Part shown: in pieces, positions 17,915 through 28,276 of the stretch
Layout: each line of letters begins with the position of its first letter
How positions within the stretch are numbered: position 1 is the first letter of the stretch
Assembly (NCBI RefSeq): GCF_000819765.1
Contig: NZ_CDBT01000016.1
Location: 59,524-102,038, forward strand
DNA length: 42,515 bases
Direction of reading: 5' to 3'
Origin: Aeromonas bivalvium
GTDB taxonomy: Bacteria > Pseudomonadota > Gammaproteobacteria > Enterobacterales > Aeromonadaceae
Notes under the pieces: model-generated
What the model saw: only the letters and a program-made list of their open reading frames with translations
Database searches by the model: none
Told to the model about the DNA's origin: nothing
Translations under genes and position numbers: made by a program

Positions 17915-18511
17915 TTAGTTGACCGCCGCCAGGGCGGCTTTCAGCTTGGCCAGGGCCTGGCCGCGGTGGCTGAGCCGGTTCTTGAGCTCCGCCGGCATCT
18001 GGGCGGCGGTGCAATCCTCGTCGGGCACGAAGAAGACGGGGTCATAACCAAAGCCCTGTTCACCGCGGGGCGCATCCAGGATGAGCCCTTCCCAGCTCGC
18101 CTGACAGATGATGGGCGTGGGATCGTCGGCGTGGCGCATATAGACCAGCACGCACCAGAAGCGGGCGCTCTTGAGGTAGTCGGGGGCGCCGTTGAGCTCG
18201 GTCAGCAGCTTGTCGATGTTCTCCCTGTCGCTGGCCTTATCCCCGGCGAAGCGAGCGGAATAAACCCCGGGGCGACCATGGAGCAGATCCACTTCCAGAC
18301 CGGAGTCGTCGGCCACGGCGGGCAGGCCGGTGAGGCGGGCGGCGTGGCGCGCCTTGATGATGGCGTTCTCGACGAAGGTGGTGCCCGTCTCGTCGGCATC
18401 GGGCACGGCAAACTCGCTCTGGGGGATCACCTGGATCTTCATATCGGCCAACATGGCGGCCAATTCCTTGACCTTCTTCTGGTTTCCTGTTGCCAGGACA
18501 AGCTTGTTCAT
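17915..18511 (-). CDS. rdgB: XTP/dITP diphosphatase (non-canonical purine NTP pyrophosphatase)
   Basis: RdgB hydrolyses dITP, XTP and related deaminated purine nucleotides to monophosphates, keeping them out of DNA and RNA. From the ATG at 18511 it has 198 residues, the usual size. It starts MNKLVLATGNQKKVKELAAM with the phosphate-binding TGNxxK motif, followed by TTFVENAIIKARHAA, the metal-binding ADDSGLEVD, GVYSARFAG and the nucleotide-specificity GYDPVF near the C terminus ending in LSHRGQAL. The ATG has a GGAGGTGC ribosome binding site, and the longer frame to 18625 is not supported. It is immediately upstream of hemW. Confidence 0.96.
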   Translation of the reverse strand: MNKLVLATGNQKKVKELAAMLADMKIQVIPQSEFAVPDADETGTTFVENAIIKARHAARLTGLPAVADDSGLEVDLLHGRPGVYSARFAGDKASDRENIDKLLTELNGAPDYLKSARFWCVLVYMRHADDPTPIICQASWEGLILDAPRGEQGFGYDPVFFVPDEDCTAAQMPAELKNRLSHRGQALAKLKAALAAVN

Positions 18512-18631
18512 CGTGCACCTCCGCAAAAATAACCTGCGCATTCTACGGGCAGGCCCGCGCCAATCAAAGGGGCAATTGTCGAGTTTGTGGCGCCCGGGAG
18601 CGGGCGCTGCGCCGACGTGCGCCATGCGGGC

Positions 18632-19321
18632 TCACAGGGTGAGGCAGTCTGGCTCGAGCAGGGTGAGCGCGCCGCCATAGACGGCCCCCGTGTCTATCCA
18701 GCAGAGGTTGCCGTGGCGCCACCAGCCAGCACGCAGCGGGGTGTGGCCCATCACCACCAGGTCGATATGGGCGATCCGCGTCTGGGGCTGGGCGGGGTCT
18801 TGCAGCAAACGCAGCAGGCGGCCGCGCTCCCACAGGAGAGTCTCCCTGTGCCTGGCCAGGAAAGCCGGGGTAAGTGCATCCCAATCGTCCGCCACCGGAT
18901 CGGCATGCACCAGGCCGATGCGTCGACCCAGGGCCGTCTGCAGGGTGAGGGCCAGGGGCAAGCGGGCCAGCTGGGGCCGCCGCGCCCGGATCCTGGCCTG
19001 CTCCCGGGCTGGGAGGGCATCAAACCAGGCGCCCCCATTGCGGCGCCAGTGCGAGCGGGCCAGGGGATCGGCGCCGATCAGGGCGCTGTGCAGCATGGCT
19101 TCGTGATTGCCGAGCACCGTATGAAACCAGGGTTGATCGAGCAGGGCCAGGCAGCCCGGGCTATCGTCGCCCCGGTCGATGAGATCCCCCACCGAGCAGA
19201 GCCGGTCCCCGGCCGCCGGATCAAAGTCGAGGCGCGCCAGGGCCTGGTTGAGCTGGGCCAGGCAGCCGTGCAGATCTCCGACGATCAGGGTGCGGCCGGG
19301 GATGGCGATGAGAGGGGGCAT
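18632..19321 (-). CDS. PPP-family metallophosphoesterase (PrpA/PrpB-like protein phosphatase)
   Basis: A 229-residue calcineurin-like phosphoesterase of the bacteriophage-lambda/PrpA phosphatase type. The metal-ligand motifs are in order: GDLHG near residue 15, GDLIDRGDD near 45, GNHEAM near 72, a His in GLVHADP near 136 and the closing GHTPLR near 190. It may act as a serine/threonine phosphatase, or as a diadenosine tetraphosphatase-like enzyme. ApaH is longer (about 270 residues) and has different C-terminal motifs, so the PrpA/B type is preferred. It stands alone, divergent from the Bcr/CflA exporter across 172 bp, and precedes rdgB by 120 bp on the same strand. Confidence 0.82.
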   Translation of the reverse strand: MPPLIAIPGRTLIVGDLHGCLAQLNQALARLDFDPAAGDRLCSVGDLIDRGDDSPGCLALLDQPWFHTVLGNHEAMLHSALIGADPLARSHWRRNGGAWFDALPAREQARIRARRPQLARLPLALTLQTALGRRIGLVHADPVADDWDALTPAFLARHRETLLWERGRLLRLLQDPAQPQTRIAHIDLVVMGHTPLRAGWWRHGNLCWIDTGAVYGGALTLLEPDCLTL

Positions 19322-19493
19322 GGGACCTCTGGGTGTCGGTTATCCAGGTGATGACAGGGTGTCGCGGGGGATGAATTTCTCATATGGAATAACATTAGTG
19401 AGTAAATACCATTTCTGTTCATTTCACTGAGCCAGTAGACTGCCGCCCCACTCCAGTAAGCTTAGGTCTCCCTAGGCCCGTATGAGGTAAGCC

Positions 19494-20660
19494 ATGCCCC
19501 TGATCCTGTTACTCGTGCTCTTGGTGCTGTTCAGCCCATTGGCCATCGACATCTATCTGCCTGCCATCCCGCAGATGGCCGAGCAACTGGGGGCCGAGGT
19601 GACCCTGATGCAGGGCACCATCACCTGGTTCTTGTTCAGCATGGGGCTGGGTCAGCTGCTGGTGGGGCCGCTGGCCGATCGCTACGGGCGCAAGCCGATC
19701 GCCCTGTGCGGCGTGCTGCTCTATGGCCTGAGCGCCCTGGGGGCCGGCTTTGCCGCCAGCCTGGGGGAGCTGATGCTGGCCCGGGTGCTGCAAGGCTTCG
19801 GCGCGTGCGCCACCTCGGTGGCCGCCTTCTCCGTGGTGCGTGACAGCTATGGTCCCAAGAAGAGCGGCCAGATGATCTCCTATCTCAATGGTGCCATCTG
19901 CTTCATCCCGGCGCTGGCTCCCCTGCTCGGTGGCTGGTTGACTGCCCAGGCGGGCTGGTCCGCGAACTTCTGGTTCATGGCGGGTTATGCTGCCCTGGTC
20001 GGTTGCTGGCTGGTGTGGCGCATGCCGGAGACCCGTCCCGAGGAGACCCGCAGCGAGGGATCCCTGATCAGCTGGCAGCGTTACAGCCCCGTGCTGCGCT
20101 CCCCCAGCTTCCTGTTCAATGCCAGCCTCTGCATGCTGGCGATGGCGGTGATCCTGGCCTATGTCACGGCAGCGCCGGTGCAACTCATGGTCAAGCTCGG
20201 GTTGGACATGAACGGCTTCAGTCACTGGTTCACCGCCAATGCCGTCCTCAATATCGCCACCTGCTTCCTGGCGCCACGCTTCATCGCCAGGGTTGGCCCC
20301 AGGCGCACCCTGCGTCTCGGCTTGCTGGTGATCTGCCTGTCGGCCCTGATGCTGACCCTGGTGCAACATGTTCCCCATCCCCTGGCCATGATGGGCCCGG
20401 TATTCCTCTCCAGCATAGGGTTTGCCATGGTGCTGGGCGCCGCCGCCGGCATGGCACTGGCCCCCTTCGGTCACTGCGCCGGCACCGCCGCCGCCCTGCT
20501 GGGCCTGTTCCAGATGAGCGGGGCCGGAGCCCTGGTGGGGATCACCGGGGCCCTGACGCCGGACCCCCTCAACCAGCTGGCCCTGCACATGTGGTTGCTG
20601 CTGCCGCCTCTGCTGGTGCTGCTGACCCGCCGTGGCCGCAGCCTCTGCGTCAATGGCTGA
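19494..20660 (+). CDS. Bcr/CflA-family multidrug exporter (MFS)
   Basis: A 388-residue inner-membrane proton antiporter of the DHA1 group, with about 12 transmembrane helices. The start LLVLFSPLAIDIYLPAIPQM is the characteristic first helix of Bcr/CflA exporters. The MFS signature loop GPLADRYGRKP (between helices 2 and 3) and the antiporter motif region ALAPLLGGWL in helix 5 are intact. Bcr-type pumps handle bicyclomycin, sulfonamides, chloramphenicol or dipeptides; the substrate here is unknown. The ATG at 19494 has an AGGTAAG ribosome binding site. Its last 28 codons, stop and terminator are tandemly repeated just downstream (20699-20823). Confidence 0.87.
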   Translation: MPLILLLVLLVLFSPLAIDIYLPAIPQMAEQLGAEVTLMQGTITWFLFSMGLGQLLVGPLADRYGRKPIALCGVLLYGLSALGAGFAASLGELMLARVLQGFGACATSVAAFSVVRDSYGPKKSGQMISYLNGAICFIPALAPLLGGWLTAQAGWSANFWFMAGYAALVGCWLVWRMPETRPEETRSEGSLISWQRYSPVLRSPSFLFNASLCMLAMAVILAYVTAAPVQLMVKLGLDMNGFSHWFTANAVLNIATCFLAPRFIARVGPRRTLRLGLLVICLSALMLTLVQHVPHPLAMMGPVFLSSIGFAMVLGAAAGMALAPFGHCAGTAAALLGLFQMSGAGALVGITGALTPDPLNQLALHMWLLLPPLLVLLTRRGRSLCVNG

Positions 20661-20672
20661 GGTAAAGACGAG

Positions 20673-20698
20673 AAGACGGGGCCCAGGCCCCCGTCTTT
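20673..20698 (+). terminator. Terminator of the exporter gene (copy 1)
   Basis: AAGACGGGG..CCCCCGTCTT stem with a one-base imbalance, a short CCCAGG apex and TTT after the stem. It begins 12 nt after the exporter stop codon. Confidence 0.75.
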
Positions 20699-20785
20699 CA
20701 GCTGGCCCTGCACATGTGGCTGCTGCTGCCGCCTCTGCTGGTGCTGCTGACCCGCCGTGGCCGCAGCCTCTGCGTCAATGGCTGA
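20699..20785 (+). pseudogene. Duplicated C-terminal fragment of the Bcr/CflA exporter
   Basis: This segment repeats the final 28 codons of the exporter (ending RRGRSLCVNG) plus the TGA at 20783-20785. It has no start codon or ribosome binding site of its own and sits behind the first terminator, so it is a non-coding remnant of the tandem duplication. Confidence 0.85.
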
Positions 20786-20797
20786 GGTAAAGACGAG

Positions 20798-20823
20798 AAG
20801 ACGGGGGCCCAGGCCCCCGTCTT
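20798..20823 (+). terminator. Duplicated terminator (copy 2)
   Basis: AAGACGGGGGC and GCCCCCGTCTT pair perfectly (11 bp, loop CCAG). The extra G makes this copy more symmetrical than copy 1. A short CGTTTG follows. Confidence 0.75.
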
Positions 20824-21167
20824 CGTTTGTGCCCCTGGCACCGCCCATCCGGTCAGAAGCTGTCTGAGACCGGGTCCCTGCGGGGCGTGATCTTCAGTGG
20901 CGACAAGAAGGAGAGGGTTGCCTGAACAGTGAGCAAATTGTGCGTGAAATCGTTTTTTGTTGGTTTTTTGTGTCAAGAAAATGCGTTTAAACGGGTTTAT
21001 TTATCCAGTGGGTGAGAAAATATCATTGTGATACGCGTTTCTATTGCCCGGGGTTGGCGTTATATTTTGCGCGTCTCTTGACTCCCTTTTTCATCCCAGA
21101 TCGAAGAGGGGGCAAGATGCCTGTGATGGCAACGATGCCATCTCTCCAATTTCTTGAGGGTATGCAC
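20824..21167. other. Gene-free region upstream of the lipoprotein gene
   Basis: About 340 bp with several T-rich tracts (for example TCGTTTTTTG near 20951). TATATT at 21061-21066 could be a -10 box for the downstream lipoprotein, but no good -35 sits at the right distance. I see no gene, repeat or structured RNA here. Confidence 0.4.
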
Positions 21168-21455
21168 ATGAACAAAGTACTGGTAGCCGGTATCCTGGGT
21201 CTGATGTTGACCGCCTGTGGTCAGAAAGAAGAAGCGGCGACCCCTGCCGCTGACGTTGCTGCCAAAGTAGAACAAGCCGCCAGCGAAGCCAGCGCCACCG
21301 TTGAGCAGGCCGCTGACCAGGTTGCCGACAAGGCCGCCGAAGCCGGTGCAGCAACCAAGCAGGCTGCCGCCGATGCGGGCGCTGCCGTTGAACAGGCCGC
21401 CAGCGACGCCGCCGACAAGGTTGAAGCCGCCGTGAGCGATGCCAAGGCCAACTAA
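21168..21455 (+). CDS. Small Ala-rich helical lipoprotein
   Basis: A 95-residue predicted lipoprotein. MNKVLVAGILGLMLTAC ends in the lipobox LTAC, with lipidation expected at Cys17. Asp is absent at +2 (GQ follows), so outer-membrane sorting is likely. The mature part is almost entirely Ala, Glu, Asp, Lys, Gln and Val in repeating blocks such as VEQAASEASATVEQAADQV and AAVEQAASDAADKVEAAV, which predicts a long amphipathic helix or coiled coil. No family function is recognised; similar repeats occur in LEA-like or apolipoprotein-like bacterial proteins. The start at 21168 has a GAGGG ribosome binding site. Upstream in-frame starts would bury the signal peptide. A very strong terminator follows. 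Confidence 0.8.
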   Translation: MNKVLVAGILGLMLTACGQKEEAATPAADVAAKVEQAASEASATVEQAADQVADKAAEAGAATKQAAADAGAAVEQAASDAADKVEAAVSDAKAN

Positions 21456-21474
21456 GCCGGCTCTGTCTTGAGAG

Positions 21475-21505
21475 ACGGGCCCGGGGATATCCCCGGGCCC
21501 GTTTT
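21475..21505 (+). terminator. Terminator of the lipoprotein gene
   Basis: ACGGGCCCGGGG (21475-21486) and CCCCGGGCCCGT (21491-21502) form a perfect 12-bp stem with an ATAT loop and TTTT tail. It can also end minus-strand transcription from rimJ. Confidence 0.9.
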
Positions 21506-21520
21506 CATTACGGCTCCGGT

Positions 21521-22081
21521 TCAGGAGGCGCGCCAGTCGGGATTGAGCAGGGCGGTCAGCACATGATCCTCCCAGCGGCCATTGATCATCAGGTAGTCGC
21601 GGGCATATCCCTCCCGCTCGAAGCCGAGCCGGGCCAGCAGGGCGGCGCTGCGCAGATTGGCCGGCATGTGGCTGGCCATGATGCGGTGCAGTCCCAGCTC
21701 GTCGAACAGATAGCCGATTCCCCCCTGCACCACCTCCTGCATCAGCCCCTGGCCCTGATGGGCCTCATCGATCGAGTAGCCCAGGTGGCAGGCCTGGAAC
21801 ATGCCATGGACTATGTTGGTGAAGTTGCAGGTGGCGATCACCCGCTCCCCGCTGCCATCGAGGGCCACCAGGTTGACCGCCTGGCCTGCGAAGAACTGGG
21901 CATAGCTCTCCCGCAGTCGGGTGAACCAGCAGGCCAGGGTGTAGAACTCGGGGTCGCGCCTGGGCTCCCAGGGGGCCAGGTGCTGGCGGTTGCGCAGGTA
22001 ATAGTCGAGCATCAGATCCGCCCGCTCGGGGGGCAGCACGGTGAGCCGGGTGCGCGCCGTCGTCAGGTGAGGCAGGGCCAT
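21521..22081 (-). CDS. rimJ: GNAT acetyltransferase RimJ
   Basis: RimJ acetylates the N-terminal alanine of ribosomal protein S5 using acetyl-CoA. From the ATG at 22081 the protein has 186 residues. Segments closely matching E. coli RimJ include HLAPWEPRRD, CNFTNIVHGMFQACHLGYS, HQGQGLMQEV (acetyl-CoA pyrophosphate loop), HRIMASHMPANLRSAALLARLGFEREGYARDYL and DHVLTALLNPDW. The start overlaps the stop codon of the upstream GNAT gene by one base (TGATG), so translation is coupled. The longer frame running to 22558 is only an alternative frame of the upstream gene. Confidence 0.92.
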   Translation of the reverse strand: MALPHLTTARTRLTVLPPERADLMLDYYLRNRQHLAPWEPRRDPEFYTLACWFTRLRESYAQFFAGQAVNLVALDGSGERVIATCNFTNIVHGMFQACHLGYSIDEAHQGQGLMQEVVQGGIGYLFDELGLHRIMASHMPANLRSAALLARLGFEREGYARDYLMINGRWEDHVLTALLNPDWRAS

Positions 22082-22635
22082 CAGGCGTCCCTCTGTTGCA
22101 GCCATTCGTCCCGCAGCAGGCCGTACAGGGCGTGATCCAGCACCCTGTCCCCCAGCCGCTCGGCCCGGCGCACTATTCCCTCCTGACGCATGCCGAGCCG
22201 CTCGCACAGGGCCCGGCTCGGTTCGTTGTCGAGGGCGGCACTGATCTCCACCTTCTCCATGGCCATTTCCTCGAAGGCGTGATGGATGAGGGCGCGGCAG
22301 GCGCGCGTGACGATGCCGTTGCCCTGCCAGCGCTCCGCCAGCCAGTAGCCCAGGGTCACCTTGCCCAGGCTGTGGTCGATCTGGTTGTAGCTGATGATGC
22401 CGACCAGGTCTCCCTGGTATTCGATGGCGGTGGTGAGGGACTCGCCCCGGGCGAAACCCTCGATGGCATGGCGGATGAAGGTGGCCGTGTCGTCGCGGCG
22501 CTGGATGAGGGGAGGCCAGGGCAGCCACTGGGCGAGGTAATCCCGGTTCTGCCGACACAGGGCGTACAGTTCGGTCGCCATGTCGGGCTGCAAGAAGATC
22601 AGCGCCAGTTCGTCATCCAGCTGCCAGGTGAACAT
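22081..22635 (-). CDS. RimL-type GNAT acetyltransferase
   Basis: A 184-residue GNAT N-acetyltransferase. Motif A (WQGNGIVTRACRAL, binding the acetyl-CoA pyrophosphate) lies near residue 105, preceded by LGYWLAE. The C-terminal part has NEPSRALCERLGMRQEGIVRRAE. Its pattern fits the RimL / YdaF ribosomal-protein-serine acetyltransferase group, for which L7/L12 is the known RimL substrate, but the target is not determined here. It overlaps rimJ by one base, giving a two-gene acetyltransferase operon. RimJ and this protein are related at the fold level but clearly different, so this is not a recent duplication. Confidence 0.8.
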   Translation of the reverse strand: MFTWQLDDELALIFLQPDMATELYALCRQNRDYLAQWLPWPPLIQRRDDTATFIRHAIEGFARGESLTTAIEYQGDLVGIISYNQIDHSLGKVTLGYWLAERWQGNGIVTRACRALIHHAFEEMAMEKVEISAALDNEPSRALCERLGMRQEGIVRRAERLGDRVLDHALYGLLRDEWLQQRDA

Positions 22636-24748
<2,113 letters not shown>

Positions 24749-24776
24749 GCCTGAACGGGATAACGGGATAAAGAAG

Positions 24777-24803
24777 AGCGCCGGACTTGTCCGGCGCTTT
24801 TTT
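24777..24803 (+). terminator. Terminator of the elastase gene
   Basis: AGCGCCGGA (24777-24785) and TCCGGCGCT (24790-24798) form a perfect 9-bp stem with a CTTG loop and six T residues. Its end overlaps the stop codon of the convergent LysR gene. Confidence 0.92.
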
Positions 24804-25701
24804 ATGTGAGATCCCCCGCCCAGCGCCGGGCCAGGGTGCGGGCGGCCTCGAGTACCCGCTCCTTCTCCGGGTTGGGGCGCTTGCCGCCGCGCCAGGCCAT
24901 CATGACGTCCCAGTGATCCGGCGGCAGATCCGTCACATCCAGCTGTACCAGGCGGCCGAACTCCAGATCCCGGGCGATGGCCAGGGCGGGCATCAGGGTG
25001 ATGAAGCCGTGCTCCAGGGCCAGCTCCCGGGCGGCGCTGGCGGGCTGGATGGCATGGAGGGGCCGGGTCACCTGGCGCAGCAGCCTCAGCTGGATCAGCA
25101 GCTCGTCACAGCCAGTGCCCCATTGCTGGGGGGCGAGGCGCTCGTTGGCGATGTCTTGCAGGGTCAGTCCCTGGCGGCCGGCCAGAGGGTGGGTGGCACA
25201 GGCCACCGCTATGATGGGGGAGCGGTAGAGCAGCTCGAGCTGGATGCCGGCGATGGCGGGACACTTGAGGATGAAGCCGACATCCGTCTCCCCGGTCAGC
25301 AGCTCCTGCATGATGATGCCCGAGTGATCCGTGCTGCAGCGGATCTCGAAGCTCTCGTCCACCAGGGCCAGCAACAGGGGGCCGAACACCACTGTGGTGA
25401 GGGAGGGGAGGCAGGAGAGACGGATGCGTGGCAGCAGGGGGGTTCCCTGCAGGGCGAGCTGGCCGGCCGCCAGGGTGGCGAGGGCGGTATTGACCGCCGG
25501 CAGAAACTGTTCGCAGGCCGCGGTGGGGGTGGCGCCACGGCGGTGGCGGCGAAACAGCGGCTGGCCGAGAGCCTGCTCCAGCACGGCGATACGCTGGCTC
25601 ACCATGGGTTGCGACCAGCCCCTCACAGCGGCCGCCTTGCTGAAGCTGCCCCGGTTGACCACATCCAGCAGCAGTTGCAGATCATCGAGCGTCATAGCCA
25701 T
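24802..25701 (-). CDS. LysR-family transcriptional regulator, divergent from mdtH
   Basis: A LysR-type regulator of about 299 residues from the ATG at 25701 (an ATG at 25695 is equally possible; the GTG at 25743 is unlikely). The N terminus has the winged helix-turn-helix (DDLQLLLDVVNRGSFSKAAA, GWSQPMVSQRIAVLEQALGQ, LFRRHRRGATPT). The remaining two-lobe effector domain has LPSLTTVVFGPLL and ELLTGETDVGFILK. Some 50-95 bp separate it from the divergent mdtH exporter, and a nested dyad lies between them, so it probably regulates mdtH and itself. Effector unknown. Confidence 0.85.
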   Translation of the reverse strand: MAMTLDDLQLLLDVVNRGSFSKAAAVRGWSQPMVSQRIAVLEQALGQPLFRRHRRGATPTAACEQFLPAVNTALATLAAGQLALQGTPLLPRIRLSCLPSLTTVVFGPLLLALVDESFEIRCSTDHSGIIMQELLTGETDVGFILKCPAIAGIQLELLYRSPIIAVACATHPLAGRQGLTLQDIANERLAPQQWGTGCDELLIQLRLLRQVTRPLHAIQPASAARELALEHGFITLMPALAIARDLEFGRLVQLDVTDLPPDHWDVMMAWRGGKRPNPEKERVLEAARTLARRWAGDLT

Positions 25702-25719
25702 AAAATTTTCCAATATGAA

Positions 25720-25748
25720 ATATAGCCAGTTGTCGGCTACCACTATAT
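25720..25748. promoter_or_regulatory. Nested dyad in the LysR/mdtH divergent region
   Basis: TAGCC (25723-25727) and GGCTA (25735-25739) form a 5-bp dyad around AGTTGTC. ATATAG (25720-25725) and CTATAT (25743-25748) add an outer dyad. The position between divergent starts fits a LysR operator, although the strict T-N11-A core is not obvious. Confidence 0.45.
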
Positions 25749-25795
25749 CTCTGCCCCTCGCAGAATAGCAGCATCAATTGGGGACTGAGGTGGCT

Positions 25796-26989
25796 ATGGT
25801 GGAGCGGGCGCGGCGGCTGGGACGCTGGTTTTTGGCATTGGATTCCTTGCTGGTGATCCTGGGGTTTTTCGTGGTGATGCCCATGATCAGCCTGAGGTTC
25901 GTCGATCAGCTTGGCTGGGCGGCCGGGGTGGTGGGGCTGGCCCTGGGCCTGCGTCAGCTGACCCAGCAGGGGCTCGGCATCTTTGGTGGCTCCCTGGCGG
26001 ATCGCTTCGGGGCGCGGCCGCTCATCGTCGGCGGCATGCTGCTGCGGGCCCTGGGGTTCGCCAGCCTGGCCTATGCCGAGAGCGGCCTGGCCCTGATCCT
26101 CTCCTGCATCATCTCAGGCCTGGGGGGCAGCCTGTTCGATCCGCCCCGGGCGGCCCTGGTCATCAAGTTCACCCGTCCCCACCAGCGCGGGCGTTACATC
26201 TCGCTGCTGATGATGCTGGAGAGTGCCGGGGCCGTGCTCGGCGCCCTGCTCGGCAGCTGGCTGCTCAACTTCGACTTTGAATATGTCTGCCTGCTGGGCG
26301 CCGGGCTCTTCGTCAGCGCCGCCCTGTGCAACTGGCTGATCCTGCCTGCCTACAGGATCTCCCTGCGTCCCACGCCGATCAAGGCCGGGCTTGGCCGGGT
26401 GCTGGCGGACAAGGGGTTCTGCCGACTGGTGCTGATCTTGAGCGGCTACTATGCGCTCTGGGTGCAGGTGATGCTGATCTTCCCCATTCTGGTCAAGCAG
26501 ATGGCGGGCAGCAGCACGGCGGTAGGCTGGATGTACAGCCTGGAGGCGGCCCTCTCCCTGGCGCTGCTCTATCCCCTGGCCCGCTACGGCGAGCGTCACT
26601 TCCGGCTGGAGACCCGGCTGCTGGCGGGCATCTTGCTGATGACCACCGGCATAGGTCTGGTGGCGTTTGCCACCAGCCTGGAGGCGATCTTCGTGCTGCT
26701 GGCCTGCTTCTATCTCGGCATCATCATAGTGGAGCCGGCCCGGGAGACCCTGATGACCCGGCTGGCCCACCCCGGTGCGCGGGGCAGTTACATGGGCTTC
26801 AGCCGACTCGGCCTGGCCCTGGGGGGCATGACGGGGTATGTGGGTGGGGGCGCGCTGCACGACTATGCCAGCGTTCAGGGCCAACCCTGGCTGCCCTGGC
26901 TGGTGCTCGGCACCGTCGGCGTGGTGACCCTGCTGCTGCTGGCGCACTGTTTCGCCCACCGCCCTGAGCTGACCCGGCTCCGGGCATGA
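25796..26989 (+). CDS. mdtH: MFS multidrug exporter MdtH
   Basis: MdtH is an inner-membrane drug:proton antiporter of the major facilitator superfamily, linked in E. coli to quinolone tolerance. From the ATG at 25796 it has 397 residues and about 12 transmembrane helices. Close matches to E. coli MdtH include [66 protein letters not shown] and the C-terminal [29 protein letters not shown]. The GAGG at 25787-25790 is well spaced for this ATG; a TTG at 25778 is less likely. The divergent LysR gene probably controls it. Confidence 0.92.
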   Translation: MVERARRLGRWFLALDSLLVILGFFVVMPMISLRFVDQLGWAAGVVGLALGLRQLTQQGLGIFGGSLADRFGARPLIVGGMLLRALGFASLAYAESGLALILSCIISGLGGSLFDPPRAALVIKFTRPHQRGRYISLLMMLESAGAVLGALLGSWLLNFDFEYVCLLGAGLFVSAALCNWLILPAYRISLRPTPIKAGLGRVLADKGFCRLVLILSGYYALWVQVMLIFPILVKQMAGSSTAVGWMYSLEAALSLALLYPLARYGERHFRLETRLLAGILLMTTGIGLVAFATSLEAIFVLLACFYLGIIIVEPARETLMTRLAHPGARGSYMGFSRLGLALGGMTGYVGGGALHDYASVQGQPWLPWLVLGTVGVVTLLLLAHCFAHRPELTRLRA

Positions 26990-26998
26990 CCGCGAGGC

Positions 26999-27028
26999 AA
27001 AAAAAACCGGCCGCTGATGCGGCCGGTT
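26999..27028 (-). terminator. Terminator of the porin gene
   Basis: On the minus strand AACCGGCCGC and GCGGCCGGTT (27005-27014 and 27019-27028) form a perfect 10-bp stem with a 4-nt loop, followed by an unbroken T-run. It lies between the convergent mdtH and porin genes. Confidence 0.93.
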
Positions 27029-27063
27029 CGGGACTGGGTGTCGGCGCGAGGGCCGATCCTGTG

Positions 27064-28146
27064 TCAGAAGTTGTACTGCAGGGCGACACCGACCACGTCG
27101 TCTGAGACCTGGCCCAGCTTGCTGTAGCCATTGCTGCCGTCTTCGTCGAGCAGGTTGATCTTGTAATCGACGTAGGCGTTGAAGTTGTCGGTGAAGTTGT
27201 ACCAGGCACCGACACTGACGTATTCGGTCAGGGTATCGTCGATGTTGGCGCCGCTGCGATTATCCTTCACGTCGGTACGCAGGTAGGCGACGGACGGCTT
27301 GAACTTGGGTGTGACGCTGTATTGGGCCACGGCTTCATAGCCATCGCTCTTGTCGGCAAATCCGCTCTGGCCGTTCTTGCTGACGAAGACATGATCCTGA
27401 CCGTGGGCATAGCTGGCCGCCAGGTAGAGATTGCCCGAGGCGTACTTGATGCCGGCGCCATACAGCTGGGCGTCGTCATCGCCACCGAAGGCGGCGAGTG
27501 CCTTCTGGTCGCTGGTCTTGGTGGCCATGTTGTAGGCGGCACCCAGCGAGAGACCCATGTCGAAGTCATAGTTGGCGGACAGGGCGTAGCCCTCGTCGGA
27601 GCCCTTCATCCACTTGCTGTCCTTGTCGTTCCAGGGATCGTTCTTGCCGGTGAACTGGGCACCCAGGGTCAGCCCCTGATAGGTGTAGATATACTGGGCC
27701 AGGCCGTTGGTGCGACCGGTGCCGAACACGTCAGTGTCCTTGCCCAGGCCGTCGCCCCCCCACTCCGGCAGCACGTCGGTATAGTTGTTGACCGCCTTGG
27801 CGAACAGACCATCCTGACGGCCGTAGCTGAAGGTACCGAAGCGATCGTGCTGGATACCGACGTAGCCGTAACGCAGCTCGTCGTTGTCGGAACCCGAGGT
27901 CGGCAGGTTGTATTCGGCGAAGGCGAATGCCTTGGTCTCGTCATCGATGCGGGTCTCCCCTGCGACGTGCAGACGCAGGTAGCTCTGGTCGCCTTCCAGA
28001 TCGTCATTGCTGGTGCCGTAGTACATGCCTTGTACGCGACCGCCGATGTCCAGCTTGGTGCCATCTTGATCATACAGGGTGGCAGCCTGGGCGGTACCGG
28101 CCAGCATCAGGCTGGAAACAGCCAGGGTCAATGCGCTCTTTTTCAT
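27064..28146 (-). CDS. General (OmpC/OmpF-like) outer-membrane porin
   Basis: A 360-residue 16-strand trimeric porin allowing diffusion of small hydrophilic solutes. Residues 1-21 form a signal peptide (SLMLAGTAQA, cleavage before ATLYDQDG). The mature start LYDQDGTKLDIGGRVQGMYY and the segment AFAEYNLPTSGSDNDELRYGYVGI with the FGTFSYGRQDG motif are typical of enterobacterial-type porins. L3 contains the acidic DVLPEWGGDGLGKDTDVFGTGR constriction loop. The protein ends in phenylalanine (VGVALQYNF), the BAM recognition signal. A strong terminator follows. The exact Aeromonas porin name cannot be set by eye. Confidence 0.92.
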   Translation of the reverse strand: MKKSALTLAVSSLMLAGTAQAATLYDQDGTKLDIGGRVQGMYYGTSNDDLEGDQSYLRLHVAGETRIDDETKAFAFAEYNLPTSGSDNDELRYGYVGIQHDRFGTFSYGRQDGLFAKAVNNYTDVLPEWGGDGLGKDTDVFGTGRTNGLAQYIYTYQGLTLGAQFTGKNDPWNDKDSKWMKGSDEGYALSANYDFDMGLSLGAAYNMATKTSDQKALAAFGGDDDAQLYGAGIKYASGNLYLAASYAHGQDHVFVSKNGQSGFADKSDGYEAVAQYSVTPKFKPSVAYLRTDVKDNRSGANIDDTLTEYVSVGAWYNFTDNFNAYVDYKINLLDEDGSNGYSKLGQVSDDVVGVALQYNF

Positions 28147-28276
28147 TGTCTATTCCTCTGGGGTAAGTACTCTCCAGGTCCACGCAGGAGCCTGAATGAT
28201 CGGTATTTTCCGATGTGGCCATTCTAGGAGGGGGAACCTTGATGGGAGCTGAAGCCGGGGCTTGTTCGCCCGAACG

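Larger units (their letters stand above)
20574..20823 (+). repeat. 125-bp tandem duplication of the exporter gene's 3' end and terminator
   Basis: Copy 1 (20574-20697) is the real 3' end of the exporter gene. Copy 2 (20699-20823) repeats it with one substitution (T20595 versus C20720) and one extra G in the terminator stem. The unit covers the last 28 codons, the stop codon and the whole terminator hairpin. Confidence 0.95.

Noticed and set aside
21521..22558. Single 345-residue protein spanning both GNAT genes
   Set aside because: The upstream part is an out-of-frame reading of the RimL-like gene; RimJ with its own start at 22081 explains the conserved part.
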